64,000 nucleotides of DNA, from the NCBI RefSeq assembly GCF_028596025.1, contig NZ_CP117167.1, positions 620,001 to 684,000 of the forward strand, in the 5' to 3' direction. Below the pieces are notes generated by a model, which saw only the letters and a program-made list of their open reading frames with translations, made no database searches and had not been told where the DNA came from. How positions within the stretch are numbered: the stretch's first letter is position 1; every line of letters begins with the position of its first letter. Origin of the DNA: Mucilaginibacter jinjuensis (lineage in GTDB: Bacteria; Bacteroidota; Bacteroidia; Sphingobacteriales; Sphingobacteriaceae). Positions 42,379-52,542 of the stretch are shown piece by piece. A program made the position numbers and the translations under genes.

Positions 42379-45300
42379 ATGGAAAGCAATAAAAAATACT
42401 GGAAGGGTATAGAGGAGCTGAACAGAACGCCGGAGTTTGTTGAAAAAAATAAACACGAGTTTGCTGAGCCTATTCCTATCGAAGAAATATTGAGTGGTGA
42501 CGGACTAAAATCTAAAACTCCTCGTCGCGACTTTTTAAAGGCGTTGGGCTTTGGTGTTGGAGCTGTATCATTGGCTGCATGTCAGAAAGTGCCGGTTCAC
42601 AAATCAATCCCTTACCTGATTAAACCAGAGGAGGTAACCCCGGGTATCGCCAACTTCTACGTATCAAGTTACGAAGGAAACGCCATCATGGTTAAAACCC
42701 GCGAAGGCCGCCCTATTAAAATAGAAGGTAACCCTAACGACTTTTTTGGTAAAGGTGGTACATCTGCAAGCGCACAAGCTTCGGTGTTAGATCTTTACGA
42801 TTCGAGCCGTTTAAAAAACCCACTGCAAGACGGCAGCGAAAGCGGCTGGAACCAGATTGACAGCTTTGTTAAAGGCCAGTTAGCAGGTATCAAAGCAGGT
42901 GGTAAAAAAATACGCTTAGTATCATCTACAGTTAACAGCCCATCAACACTGGCTGTTATTGCAGATTTTATTGCAGCATACCCAACAGCTAAACATGTTA
43001 CTTATGATGCGGTATCTTATACCGGTATCATCCAGGCCAATCAAAACAGTTTTGGTAAAGCAGTATTGCCGCACTATAACTTTGATAAAGCCGATATCAT
43101 TGTAAGCTTTGGAGCCGACTTTTTAGGCAGCTGGATCTCTCATACTGAGTTTAACCGCCAGTATGCAGCAGGCCGTACAGCTAAAGCACTGGAAGCGAAA
43201 AAAATGTCGCGCCACATCCAGTTCGAAAGCGGTATGAGTTTAACCGGTAGTAATGCTGACGTGCGCATGCCAATCAAACCGTCTGAAGAAGGTTTGGCTA
43301 TCATGAGCTTATACAATGCATTATCTGCTACAACCTTACCAGGTTCTAAAAAAGTAAGCGATGCAAATACCGATAAAGCAATTACCCTTGCAGCTAAAGA
43401 ATTATTAGCGAACAAAGGCCGTGCTTTAGTAGTAGCAGGCAGCAATGATGTTGCTACACAAGTATTAGTTAACGCGATCAACTCTTTATTAGGTAGCTAC
43501 GGTACTACTATCGATTTAGATAACCCATCATTACAATACGCTGGTAACGATGCTGAGTTTGTTGAATTTGCAAACGAAGTAAAACGCGGTGAGGTTGATG
43601 CCGTGTTCTTCCTGAATGCTAACCCTGTTTACGATTTCTACAATGCAAAAGACTTTGCTGCTTCACTATCTAAAGTGAAACTGAAAGTATCATTTGCACC
43701 ATATAATGATGAAACTGCTGCATTGAGCAATATAGTTGCACCTAACAGCCACTACCTTGAATCATGGGGTGATGAAAACGCTGTAACAGGTTACTACACT
43801 ATTGTACAGCCAACCATTAACCCGGTTTATAACACCCGCCAGGCAGAACAAAGCTTGCTTACCTGGTCTGATAGCCCGGTTAAAGAATATTACACTTACA
43901 TCCGTAATACCTGGGAAAAATCAATTTTACCTATCGCAGGCTTATCTGGCCAAAGCGGTTGGGAAAAATTATTGCAAACCGGTTTTATCCAGGCACCGGC
44001 TAAAGCGGCAGGTTCTTACACCTTTAACCGCGACCTGAATGCTGTTGCACAAACTATTTTAACCCACAGCTCACAAGTTGCAGGTGGTAATGGCTTAGAG
44101 CTTCAAATTTTTGAAAGCCCTAACATTGGCGATGGTAAAAAAGCAAACAACCCTTGGTTACAAGAGTTGCCTGATCCGGTTTCGAAAGTAACCTGGGATA
44201 ACTTTGCTGCCATGGCAATTAAAACTGCTGAGAAATTAGGTATCGAAGAAGGTGATTATATCACGATCACTGCTAACGGTTACTCAATTGATTTACCAGT
44301 ATTATTACAACCGGGCCAGGCGCAAGGTACTATCTCTGTAGCCGTTGGTTACGGCCGTACCAAAGCTGGTAAAGTAGGCGATAATGTTGGTCAGAACGCT
44401 TATCCGTTCCATACTTTCCGTAACGGTACTTTCCAAACTACTGCTGCTGCCGAAATTAAAAAGACAGGTGCTTTGAAATATGTGTTCGCACAAACTCAAA
44501 CCCACCACTCTTACGAGGGCCGTAGCGTAATTAAAGAAGCTACTTTAGCGCAATACGTTAAAAATCCGGCTTCTGTAGTTGGTAAATCAGAAAGCAAAGA
44601 GACTTACGATTTATGGTACGATTACGAGAAACCAACCTATAACTGGGTAATGGCTATCGACCTTAACGCTTGTACCGGTTGCGGTGCCTGTGTTGTGGCT
44701 TGTACTGCAGAAAATAACGTTCCGGTTGTAGGCCGCGAAGAAGTACGTAACCGTCGCGAAATGCACTGGATTCGTATCGACCGCTACTATAGCTTTAACG
44801 ATAATGGTAAAACTGTTACCAAAGAGAAAGAGATCAACAAACTTGACGATCTTGATCACGTATCAGTAACTTACCAGCCAATGCTTTGTCAGCATTGCGA
44901 TCACGCACCTTGCGAAACTGTTTGTCCGGTATTGGCCACCACGCACTCAAGCGAGGGCTTAAACCAAATGACTTACAACCGTTGCGTAGGTACCCGTTAT
45001 TGCGCAAACAACTGTCCGTACAAAGTGCGTCGTTTCAACTGGTTTAACTACTGGAACGATTCACGTTTCGAGAACTACGTACAAAACGAATACACCGAGC
45101 TGGTATTAAACCCGGATGTTACTACACGTTTCCGTGGGGTAATGGAAAAATGCAGCATGTGTGTACAACGTATACAAGCAGGTAAACTGAAGTCTAAATT
45201 AGAGAAACGCTCATTGAAAGATGGCGAGATCAAAATGGCTTGTCAGCAATCATGCCCAACCAATGCCATTGTATTTGGTAACGCAAATGATCCTAACTCA

Positions 45301-45417
45301 GAAGTGTCAAAAGCACTGAAGAGCGAAAGAACTTATTATGTACTGGAAGAACTTAACGTTCAACCGGGTATAGGTTACCAGGCAAAAATTAGAAATACAA
45401 CTGAATTAGGCGTTTAA
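42379..45417 (+). CDS. actB: Alternative complex III subunit ActB (Fe-S, molybdopterin-fold)
   Basis: A 1012-residue peripheral periplasmic subunit. A twin-arginine signal (TPRRDFLK, R49-R50) is followed by hydrophobic GFGVGAVSLAA and a lipobox-like Cys at 68, suggesting a Tat-exported lipoprotein. The large N-terminal part (to about 700) is a molybdopterin-oxidoreductase fold without obvious cofactor residues, as in other ActB. The C-terminal quarter holds four cysteine groups of ferredoxin type: CTGCGACVVAC, CQHCDHAPCETVC, CVGTRYCANNC and CSMC...CQQSC. It passes electrons within complex III. Confidence 0.95.
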   Translation: MESNKKYWKGIEELNRTPEFVEKNKHEFAEPIPIEEILSGDGLKSKTPRRDFLKALGFGVGAVSLAACQKVPVHKSIPYLIKPEEVTPGIANFYVSSYEGNAIMVKTREGRPIKIEGNPNDFFGKGGTSASAQASVLDLYDSSRLKNPLQDGSESGWNQIDSFVKGQLAGIKAGGKKIRLVSSTVNSPSTLAVIADFIAAYPTAKHVTYDAVSYTGIIQANQNSFGKAVLPHYNFDKADIIVSFGADFLGSWISHTEFNRQYAAGRTAKALEAKKMSRHIQFESGMSLTGSNADVRMPIKPSEEGLAIMSLYNALSATTLPGSKKVSDANTDKAITLAAKELLANKGRALVVAGSNDVATQVLVNAINSLLGSYGTTIDLDNPSLQYAGNDAEFVEFANEVKRGEVDAVFFLNANPVYDFYNAKDFAASLSKVKLKVSFAPYNDETAALSNIVAPNSHYLESWGDENAVTGYYTIVQPTINPVYNTRQAEQSLLTWSDSPVKEYYTYIRNTWEKSILPIAGLSGQSGWEKLLQTGFIQAPAKAAGSYTFNRDLNAVAQTILTHSSQVAGGNGLELQIFESPNIGDGKKANNPWLQELPDPVSKVTWDNFAAMAIKTAEKLGIEEGDYITITANGYSIDLPVLLQPGQAQGTISVAVGYGRTKAGKVGDNVGQNAYPFHTFRNGTFQTTAAAEIKKTGALKYVFAQTQTHHSYEGRSVIKEATLAQYVKNPASVVGKSESKETYDLWYDYEKPTYNWVMAIDLNACTGCGACVVACTAENNVPVVGREEVRNRREMHWIRIDRYYSFNDNGKTVTKEKEINKLDDLDHVSVTYQPMLCQHCDHAPCETVCPVLATTHSSEGLNQMTYNRCVGTRYCANNCPYKVRRFNWFNYWNDSRFENYVQNEYTELVLNPDVTTRFRGVMEKCSMCVQRIQAGKLKSKLEKRSLKDGEIKMACQQSCPTNAIVFGNANDPNSEVSKALKSERTYYVLEELNVQPGIGYQAKIRNTTELGV

Positions 45418-45441
45418 TTTTTACAAAAGAGATTTTAATAT

Positions 45442-46914
45442 ATGTCATCTCATAGTGAATCAATAATCAGGGAACCGTTAATTACGGGTAAAAACATCAC
45501 GTATGCCCAGATTACCAATGATGTACTGTTTCCGGTTGAAAACAAACCGAACAAAGCATGGTGGATAGGCTTTACAGTAGCCTCTCTGGGTGCAATGGTT
45601 TGGTTATTTTCCATCAGCTGGACATTCTGGTACGGTATAGGCGAGTGGGGTTTAAATAAAACAGTGGGCTGGGCCTGGGACATCACCGGTTTCGTGTGGT
45701 GGGTAGGTATCGGTCACGCCGGAACCCTGATCTCGGCGGTATTGTTACTGTTCCGCCAAAACTGGCGTAACTCCATCAACCGTTCTGCTGAGGCGATGAC
45801 CATCTTTGCGGTTATCTGTGCGGCAACTTACATCTTCGGTCACATGGGCCGTACCTGGTTAGCATATTGGACTTTACCACTGCCAAACCAATACGGATCT
45901 TTATGGGTGAACTGGAACTCAGCTTTGATGATGGACGTATTTGCGATCTCTACATACTTCTCTGTATCGTTAATATTCTGGTACACCGGTTTATTACCAG
46001 ATATCGCTGCCATCCGCGACCGTGCTAAAGGCCTTCGCCGCCGTATTTATTCAATCTTATCATTTGGTTGGACTGGTTCGGTAAAAACATGGCAGCGTTT
46101 CGAGACCGTGTCATTAATCCTGGCAGGTATCTCTACACCACTTGTACTTTCGGTACACACCATCGTATCTTTTGACTTTGCTACGTCATTGGAACCAGGA
46201 TGGCACACTACCATATTCCCGCCTTACTTCGTTGCGGGTGCAATCTTCTCAGGTTTCGCCATGGTGCAAACCCTGTTATTAATTGCCCGTAAAGTTTTAG
46301 GCCTGGAAAACTATATCACCATGTTCCACATCGAATCAATGAATAAGATCATCATCTTAACAGGTTCAATCGTGGGTGTGGCTTATATCACTGAGTTCTT
46401 CATCGCATGGTACTCTGGTGTTGAATATGAGCAATACGCTTTCATTAACCGTTCAACCGGTCCATACTGGTGGGCATACTGGAGTATGATGACTTGTAAC
46501 GTTATCACCCCACAGTTATTCTGGTTCAGAAAAATCCGTTTAAGCATTCCTGCATCATGGGTTCTTTCAATCATTGTAAACATTGGTATGTGGTTTGAGC
46601 GTTTCGTAATTATCGTTACCTCATTACACCGTGATTACCTGCCATCAAGCTGGGTAATGTTTTACCCTACATGGGTTGACGTTGGTATCTTCGTGGGATC
46701 AATCGGTTTATTCTTTACCATGTTCCTGTTGTTTATCCGCGTATTACCTTCTGTGGCAATTGCCGAGGTGAAACTGTTACTGAAAACTTCAAGCGAGCAG
46801 GCTAAACTGAAACTGATTAAAGAAGGTCACCTTGATCCGGAACAAGTAGAATTTTATAAAGAGTCATTACAAAAATTCGACAGCGTTGAGCTGGCCGATT
46901 ACGATAAAGTATAA
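45442..46914 (+). CDS. actC: Alternative complex III subunit ActC (NrfD-like)
   Basis: A 490-residue integral membrane protein of the NrfD/PsrC family with about ten membrane helices; it forms a quinol-binding and possibly proton-translocating part of alternative complex III. Typical segments are WTFWYGIGEWGLNKTVGWAW, WWVGIGHAGTLISAVLLLF and VMFYPTWVDVGIFVGSIG. It begins 24 bp after actB and is followed after 3 bp by actD. Confidence 0.95.
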   Translation: MSSHSESIIREPLITGKNITYAQITNDVLFPVENKPNKAWWIGFTVASLGAMVWLFSISWTFWYGIGEWGLNKTVGWAWDITGFVWWVGIGHAGTLISAVLLLFRQNWRNSINRSAEAMTIFAVICAATYIFGHMGRTWLAYWTLPLPNQYGSLWVNWNSALMMDVFAISTYFSVSLIFWYTGLLPDIAAIRDRAKGLRRRIYSILSFGWTGSVKTWQRFETVSLILAGISTPLVLSVHTIVSFDFATSLEPGWHTTIFPPYFVAGAIFSGFAMVQTLLLIARKVLGLENYITMFHIESMNKIIILTGSIVGVAYITEFFIAWYSGVEYEQYAFINRSTGPYWWAYWSMMTCNVITPQLFWFRKIRLSIPASWVLSIIVNIGMWFERFVIIVTSLHRDYLPSSWVMFYPTWVDVGIFVGSIGLFFTMFLLFIRVLPSVAIAEVKLLLKTSSEQAKLKLIKEGHLDPEQVEFYKESLQKFDSVELADYDKV

Positions 46915-46917
46915 ACC

Positions 46918-47454
46918 ATGAGCAACACTAAAATGATATTGGGTCTGTTCGATGACCCGGATGAAATGATGCATGGGATCGAAAAATTGCAAAAAAACAG
47001 TGTTCCGATCTATGATGTGTATACCCCGATGCCAATTCACGGTATTGAGGATAAATTAGGTGTCAAAGAATCTCGCTTGGGTTATGCTGCATTTTGCTTC
47101 GGTTGCTTGGGCGGTAGTGTAATTTTCAGTATTGTTTATTACACTTTAGTGCACGACTGGCCAATGAACATTGGCGGTAAACCACACTTTGCCATGCCGG
47201 ATTTTGTACCGTTTACTTTTGAGTGGACTATTTTATGGACCGCCTTTGGTATGGTATTTACCTTCTTCTTTGCATCGCACCTTTTCCCTGGCCGTGCGCC
47301 ACGTGTAATGGACCTGCGTGCAACTGACGATCGCTTTGTGATTGCCATTGACGCCAAAGGAAATATACCGCATGATGATATCACCAAAATCTTACAAGAG
47401 GCTGGTGCAGTTGAAGTAAAGCATAACGACAGAAAATATGTTAGCTATGAATAA
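46918..47454 (+). CDS. actD: Alternative complex III subunit ActD (DUF3341)
   Basis: A 178-residue membrane protein with the DUF3341 signature (ILGLFDDPDEMMHGIEKLQK, YDVYTPMPIHGIEDKLG). Two membrane helices (about 57-80 and 102-122) link ActB to the membrane part. Its end overlaps the start of actE. Confidence 0.95.
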   Translation: MSNTKMILGLFDDPDEMMHGIEKLQKNSVPIYDVYTPMPIHGIEDKLGVKESRLGYAAFCFGCLGGSVIFSIVYYTLVHDWPMNIGGKPHFAMPDFVPFTFEWTILWTAFGMVFTFFFASHLFPGRAPRVMDLRATDDRFVIAIDAKGNIPHDDITKILQEAGAVEVKHNDRKYVSYE

Positions 47455-48022
47455 ATTTAGAATATTGGGTTTAACAGCTATTACTATTGCTGCTACCATT
47501 TTGGTTACATCTTGTAAAGACAAGAAAAGTACCGGATGGGAGTATGCTCCCAATATGTACGAACATATCGCTTACGATCCGGATCAGAAAAATCCGAATT
47601 TTAAGGACGGTAAAACAGCTCAGGTTCCTCCGGCAGGTACCATCCCATTGGGCTTTACACGTTTTGATTATCCGAACACGCGTGATGGTTATGAGAAGGC
47701 CAGCGGCGAGGTACAAAACCCGCTTAAAAACACGCCGGCTAATTTTCAAGAAGGTGAAGTATTGTTTTCTCACTTCTGCTCTCCATGCCACGGCGCAACA
47801 GGCCAGGGTGATGGTACAGTTGTGGCGCACGGCTTCCCTGCTCCTCCGTCATATTCAAAAGGGCAATCATCTCGCGGTGGCGCAATGAAAGACCTGACTG
47901 ACGGTAAAATTTATCATACAATTACTTATGGAGTAAACGCAATGGGTTCTTACGCATCGCAATTATCGCCAGAGGAGCGCTGGAAAGTAGTATTGTATGT
48001 TCACCATTTACAAACCTTATAA
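47447..48022 (+). CDS. actE: Alternative complex III subunit ActE (monoheme cytochrome c)
   Basis: A monoheme cytochrome c lipoprotein of 191 residues using the ATG at 47447 (MNKFRILGLTAITIAATILV, lipobox TSCKD). Another ATG three codons earlier is possible. The heme site is CSPCHG followed by ATGQGDG; the likely axial Met is in NAMGSYASQL. It overlaps the last 8 bases of actD, so it is translationally coupled. It carries electrons from ActA/ActB to the oxidase. Confidence 0.93.
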   Translation: MNKFRILGLTAITIAATILVTSCKDKKSTGWEYAPNMYEHIAYDPDQKNPNFKDGKTAQVPPAGTIPLGFTRFDYPNTRDGYEKASGEVQNPLKNTPANFQEGEVLFSHFCSPCHGATGQGDGTVVAHGFPAPPSYSKGQSSRGGAMKDLTDGKIYHTITYGVNAMGSYASQLSPEERWKVVLYVHHLQTL

Positions 48023-48032
48023 GTATTAATTG

Positions 48033-49298
48033 ATGAAAACTGAATATAGTTTTAATGAACGATTTGAGTTTGCAGGTAAGGCAAAAACCTGGAGCTTAAT
48101 AGGCATTGTTATAGGTGTACTTGGCATTTTGTACGGCTTTTTGTTAGATCATAGCGAAATGGGTGTACAGCGTACATTCTCTAACTTATTGCTGATGAGC
48201 TACTACTTTGTATGTATCTGTATAGGCGGTGTGTTTTTCCTTGCTTATCAGTATGCAGCGCAAGCAGGCTGGTCTGCAGCTTTTTTAAGGATACCGCAAG
48301 CATTTGTGCGTGTATTACCAATTGCAGCATTGATTTTTGTATTGGTTGTATTAGCCGGGTTATTTACTACCCACAACATTGTTGAAGAAGGTAAAACGGT
48401 TGTTGCACCTTATTTGTATGCACACTGGGCTACCCACGGTTTAACCACCCCTGGCAGCGAGAACTATGATGCTATTATTGCCGGTAAATCTGCTGTGTTA
48501 AGTATCCCGTCTTTCGTAGGCGCTATCGTTGTATTCCTCGTGGCATATACCGCTTTTGGTTTGATGCTGGTAAAATACTCTCAGTTAGAGGATGAAATGG
48601 GCGGCATGAGCAACTACAGCAAAAGCTTTAAAATATCACTGATCTTCTTAGTAGTATTTGGCTTTACTTACCCTGTATTTGCTTTCGATGGTATCATGTC
48701 ATTAGAAGCACACTGGTACTCTACCATGTTCGGTTGGTATAACTTAGCAGCCTTACACGTTGCAACCTTGTCTATCATGGCGCTTACCTTAATCTTATTA
48801 AAGAAAAGCGGTTATTTTCCTTGGATCACTGAGAACCATATCCACAGCTTAGGTAAACTGATCTTCGGTTTCTCTATTTTCTGGACTTATGTATGGTTTG
48901 CACAATTCTTCTTAACATGGTATGCTAACATGCCTGAGGAGAGTGTATACTTTTACAAAAGATGGGAGCCTGAGTACAAATGGTGGTTCTGGTTAAACAT
49001 TATATTGAACTTTTGCGCACCATTATTTATGCTGATGTCTCGCGACGCAAAACGTTACTATACCCGTATGATAACTGTATGTATCGTATTGATCATCGGT
49101 CACTGGTTAGATTACTACCTGATGATTATGCCAGGTACAGTAGGCCCGCTAAGACAATTTGGTGTTCAGGAGATCTGTATTTTTGTTGGCTTCGCAGGTT
49201 TATTTAGCTTCCTGATGCTTAACGCATTAAGCAAGTTTAAATCACTGGCACCGGCTAAACATCCATTTATGGACGAGAGCCTTCATCATCAAATATAA
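48033..49298 (+). CDS. actF: Alternative complex III subunit ActF (NrfD-like)
   Basis: A 421-residue membrane protein, second NrfD-like subunit, with about ten membrane helices and charged loops; it packs against ActC in known complexes. ATG at 48033 is used in place of a TTG one codon upstream. HWYSTMFGWYNLAALHVATL and MPEESVYFYKRWEPEYKWW are characteristic. It starts 10 bp after actE. Confidence 0.93.
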   Translation: MKTEYSFNERFEFAGKAKTWSLIGIVIGVLGILYGFLLDHSEMGVQRTFSNLLLMSYYFVCICIGGVFFLAYQYAAQAGWSAAFLRIPQAFVRVLPIAALIFVLVVLAGLFTTHNIVEEGKTVVAPYLYAHWATHGLTTPGSENYDAIIAGKSAVLSIPSFVGAIVVFLVAYTAFGLMLVKYSQLEDEMGGMSNYSKSFKISLIFLVVFGFTYPVFAFDGIMSLEAHWYSTMFGWYNLAALHVATLSIMALTLILLKKSGYFPWITENHIHSLGKLIFGFSIFWTYVWFAQFFLTWYANMPEESVYFYKRWEPEYKWWFWLNIILNFCAPLFMLMSRDAKRYYTRMITVCIVLIIGHWLDYYLMIMPGTVGPLRQFGVQEICIFVGFAGLFSFLMLNALSKFKSLAPAKHPFMDESLHHQI

Positions 49299-49348
49299 TA
49301 TTTGCTAACTTTGTAATTCATTGAGAATACCAAACACGATCTATTAAA

Positions 49349-50542
49349 ATGGCATTCAAAAAACTGATAAATAATAAAATACTATCGCTGTTCGGCGTTC
49401 TGATGTTATCTGGAACCAGTATGGTGATGGCCGCTGATGCAACTACTGCAGCAGCCCCAGGTAGCGATTCTGCCCCGTCTGTATGGACAGGCGTATCTTA
49501 CTACGTGCTACTGTTTTTAGTAGTATGCTTTGCTGTAGGCATTATTGGTAAAATACTGCAGGTTTATGATTTAACCTTAAAATTACAACGTAAACCAGGC
49601 ATTAAGTGGAACAACGTAATGGGGGTGCTTTGTATAGCATTCCTTGTTGTTGGCTTAGTGGGTGTATACTGGTCGTTTACTGTACAAGGCAGTATGATTT
49701 TGCCGGAAGCAGCTTCACTGCACGGTAAAACTATCGATACCATGTTCTGGACTACCTTCGGTATTACCGTTGTTGTATTTATCGGTACACAGATATTACT
49801 GTTTACGTTTGCCTTCATTTATCGTGGTTCTGATAAACGCAGAGCTTATTACCTGCCGCACAACAATACCATCGAAAAAATATGGACTGTTGCTCCGGCT
49901 ATCGTTTTAACGGTATTGGTAATATTTGGTTTCTTCACCTGGAGATCAATCACTAACACAGTTGATGCTAAAGGCGAACCAGCTTCAATTAACATCGACT
50001 TAACCGGTCACCAATTTGCATGGGAAGTACGCTACCCTGGAAAAGATGGTAAACTGGGTATGAAAAACTATAAACTGGTTAGCGGTACAAACAAAGTAGG
50101 TCTTGATTTTAAAGATCGTAACAGTTTGGATGATATTAACGCTGATACTATCGTATTACCGGTTAATAAATCAATCCGCTTAAACATTATAGCACAGGAT
50201 GTGATCCACAGTGTGTACATGCCAAACTTCCGTTTGCAAATGAACGCTGTACCTGGTTTACCAACCTTCTTCAAATTTACACCAACCATTACTACTGCAG
50301 ATATGCGTAATAGACTTGATAAGTCAGATTTTGAGTATCACTTATATTGCAACAAAATTTGCGGTGGCGGTCACTACAATATGCAAAAAATTGTAAGGGT
50401 TGTAACTGAGGCAGAATACCAGGATTGGCTTTCGCACCAAAAACCATATCTGAACGATGCTCTTAAAAAAGAGCTGAAAATGGCTGACGCAACTCAGCCG
50501 CAACAGAGTGGAGTACAAAACAGGTTAGCATTTAATAATTAA
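49349..50542 (+). CDS. coxB: Cytochrome c oxidase subunit II
   Basis: A 397-residue subunit II with a signal peptide, then three membrane segments where the standard form has two (about 50-68, 88-105, 130-155, plus 175-193). A cupredoxin domain is at the C-terminus. The CuA ligands are all visible: His in VIHSVYMPNFR, and CNKICGGGHYNM (C334, C338, then H and M). GHQFAWEVRYPG is the family signature. It accepts electrons from ActE or a cytochrome c and passes them to subunit I. It belongs to the same cluster as complex III, consistent with a supercomplex. Confidence 0.95.
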   Translation: MAFKKLINNKILSLFGVLMLSGTSMVMAADATTAAAPGSDSAPSVWTGVSYYVLLFLVVCFAVGIIGKILQVYDLTLKLQRKPGIKWNNVMGVLCIAFLVVGLVGVYWSFTVQGSMILPEAASLHGKTIDTMFWTTFGITVVVFIGTQILLFTFAFIYRGSDKRRAYYLPHNNTIEKIWTVAPAIVLTVLVIFGFFTWRSITNTVDAKGEPASINIDLTGHQFAWEVRYPGKDGKLGMKNYKLVSGTNKVGLDFKDRNSLDDINADTIVLPVNKSIRLNIIAQDVIHSVYMPNFRLQMNAVPGLPTFFKFTPTITTADMRNRLDKSDFEYHLYCNKICGGGHYNMQKIVRVVTEAEYQDWLSHQKPYLNDALKKELKMADATQPQQSGVQNRLAFNN

Positions 50543-50560
50543 TATTCAGGAGTAGCTATT

Positions 50561-52450
50561 ATGTCAACATTAGCAGTTCACGATCATCACGGAGTTGAAC
50601 ATCATGATCACGATCATGGACATCACCATAAAGAAACTTTTATAACTAAATATATATTTAGCCAGGATCACAAAATGATCGCCAAACAATTCCTGATCAC
50701 AGGTATTATTATGGCGGTTATCGCGATGCTCCTTTCTATCCTGTTCCGTATCCAGTTAGCATACCCGGACAAAAGCTTTCCTTTACTGGAAACTTTGTTA
50801 GGCCGTTTTGCACCAGGCGGACGTTTAGATCCAAACTTTTACCTTTCACTGGTAACTATACACGGTACCATCATGGTATTCTTCGTGTTAACTGCAGGCT
50901 TGAGCGGTACTTTCAGTAACTTGCTTATCCCTTTCCAGTTAGGTGCCCGCGATATGGCTTCACCATTTATGAATATGCTTTCTTACTGGATGTTCTTTAC
51001 TGCCAGTGTGATCATGTTAGCATCATTCTTTGTGCAAAAAGGCCCTGCCGGTGGTGGTTGGACAATTTATCCTCCATTATCTGCCTTACCTAAAGCAATG
51101 CCGGGTTCGGCAGAAGGTATGACCTTGTGGTTAATCAGTATGGTGCTGTTTGTTGCTTCTCAGTTAATGGGTGGTATCAACTACGTAAGTACTGTATTAA
51201 ACATGCGTACAAAAGGTATGGACCTTTGGAAAATGCCTTTAACTATCTGGGCGTTCTTCTTAACTGCTATCCTGGGTATCCTTGCATTCCCTGTACTGGT
51301 TGCGGGTGTTGTATTGTTAGTATTTGACCGTAGCTTCGGTACCAGTTTCTACTTATCAGAAATTGTTGTACAAGGCCAGGTGATGAACTTCGAAGGTGGT
51401 AGCCCAATCCTGTTCCAGCACTTATTCTGGTTCCTTGGTCACCCAGAGGTATATATCGTAATTATGCCTGCAATGGGTATCTCTTCAGAGGTTATGTCGG
51501 TAAATGCACGTAAACCAATCTTCGGTTACCATGCAATGGTTTACTCTCTGATCGGTATTACTGTATTATCATTTATCGTATGGGGTCACCACATGTTTGT
51601 AACGGGTATGAATCCGTTCCTGGGCGGTGTGTTTATGATCACTACGTTGATTATCGCGGTTCCATCGGCAGTAAAAACCTTTAACTGGTTAGCTACCTTA
51701 TGGCGCGGTAACATCCGCTTTACACCTGCGATGTTGTTTGCTATCGGTTTAGTATCATTCTTTATCTCAGGCGGTATCACTGGTATCTTCTTAGGTAACG
51801 CAGCGTTAGATATTAACTTACACGATACTTATTTCGTAGTTGCCCACTTCCACTTAGTAATGGGTTCTGCGGCTATATTTGGTATGCTTGCCGGTGTTTA
51901 CCACTGGTTCCCTAAAATGTTCGGCCGTATGATGGACGAGAAATTAGGTTACCTGCACTTCTGGTTAACTTTCATTGGTGCTTACCTGGTATTCTTCCCA
52001 ATGCACTTCATGGGCTTGGATGGTGTACCTCGCCGTTACTATGCATTCACTGAAATTGAATCATTAAAACAATGGTTATCTGTTAATACATTTATCACGT
52101 GGGCGGCTATCATGTCGGCTGTGGCACAGGTTGCTTTCTTGTTCAATTTCTTCTATTCAATATTCTTCGGTAAAAAAGCTACTCAAAACCCTTGGGGTTC
52201 TACAACTTTAGAGTGGACTACCCCGGTTGAGCGTATCCATGGTAACTGGCCAGGCGAATTGCCAACTGTTTACCGTTGGCCGTACGACTACAGCAAACCA
52301 GGTGCTGAGGAAGATTTTATTCCGCAAACTACTCCTTATTCTCAAACCATGACGTCGAACTTGCCGCATGATTTTGAAGATAACCCTACTGGTTTAACCC
52401 AGTACAATGAGTGGTTAAAAACACAAAAAGTAAACGAAGAAGTAAAATAA
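50561..52450 (+). CDS. coxA: Cytochrome c oxidase subunit I, His-rich N-terminus
   Basis: A 629-residue heme-copper oxidase catalytic subunit of the A1 type: WFLGHPEVYIVIMPAMG carries the CuB His-Tyr pair and the D-channel Glu; HHMFVTGMNP, HDTYFVVAHFHLVMG and the N-terminal VTIHGTIMVFF carry other heme and copper ligands. Twelve or more membrane helices. Residues about 7-27 form an unusual stretch of alternating His and Asp before the first helix, which could bind copper. The gene starts 18 bp after coxB. Confidence 0.97.
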   Translation: MSTLAVHDHHGVEHHDHDHGHHHKETFITKYIFSQDHKMIAKQFLITGIIMAVIAMLLSILFRIQLAYPDKSFPLLETLLGRFAPGGRLDPNFYLSLVTIHGTIMVFFVLTAGLSGTFSNLLIPFQLGARDMASPFMNMLSYWMFFTASVIMLASFFVQKGPAGGGWTIYPPLSALPKAMPGSAEGMTLWLISMVLFVASQLMGGINYVSTVLNMRTKGMDLWKMPLTIWAFFLTAILGILAFPVLVAGVVLLVFDRSFGTSFYLSEIVVQGQVMNFEGGSPILFQHLFWFLGHPEVYIVIMPAMGISSEVMSVNARKPIFGYHAMVYSLIGITVLSFIVWGHHMFVTGMNPFLGGVFMITTLIIAVPSAVKTFNWLATLWRGNIRFTPAMLFAIGLVSFFISGGITGIFLGNAALDINLHDTYFVVAHFHLVMGSAAIFGMLAGVYHWFPKMFGRMMDEKLGYLHFWLTFIGAYLVFFPMHFMGLDGVPRRYYAFTEIESLKQWLSVNTFITWAAIMSAVAQVAFLFNFFYSIFFGKKATQNPWGSTTLEWTTPVERIHGNWPGELPTVYRWPYDYSKPGAEEDFIPQTTPYSQTMTSNLPHDFEDNPTGLTQYNEWLKTQKVNEEVK

Positions 52451-52542
52451 TCGGGTCGTTGATCTGAATATATATTAGGGTATCTGCGCCGTTACATTTA
52501 CCGGACCGGATACCCTAATTTTTTTGAGGAATTAGATAATAA

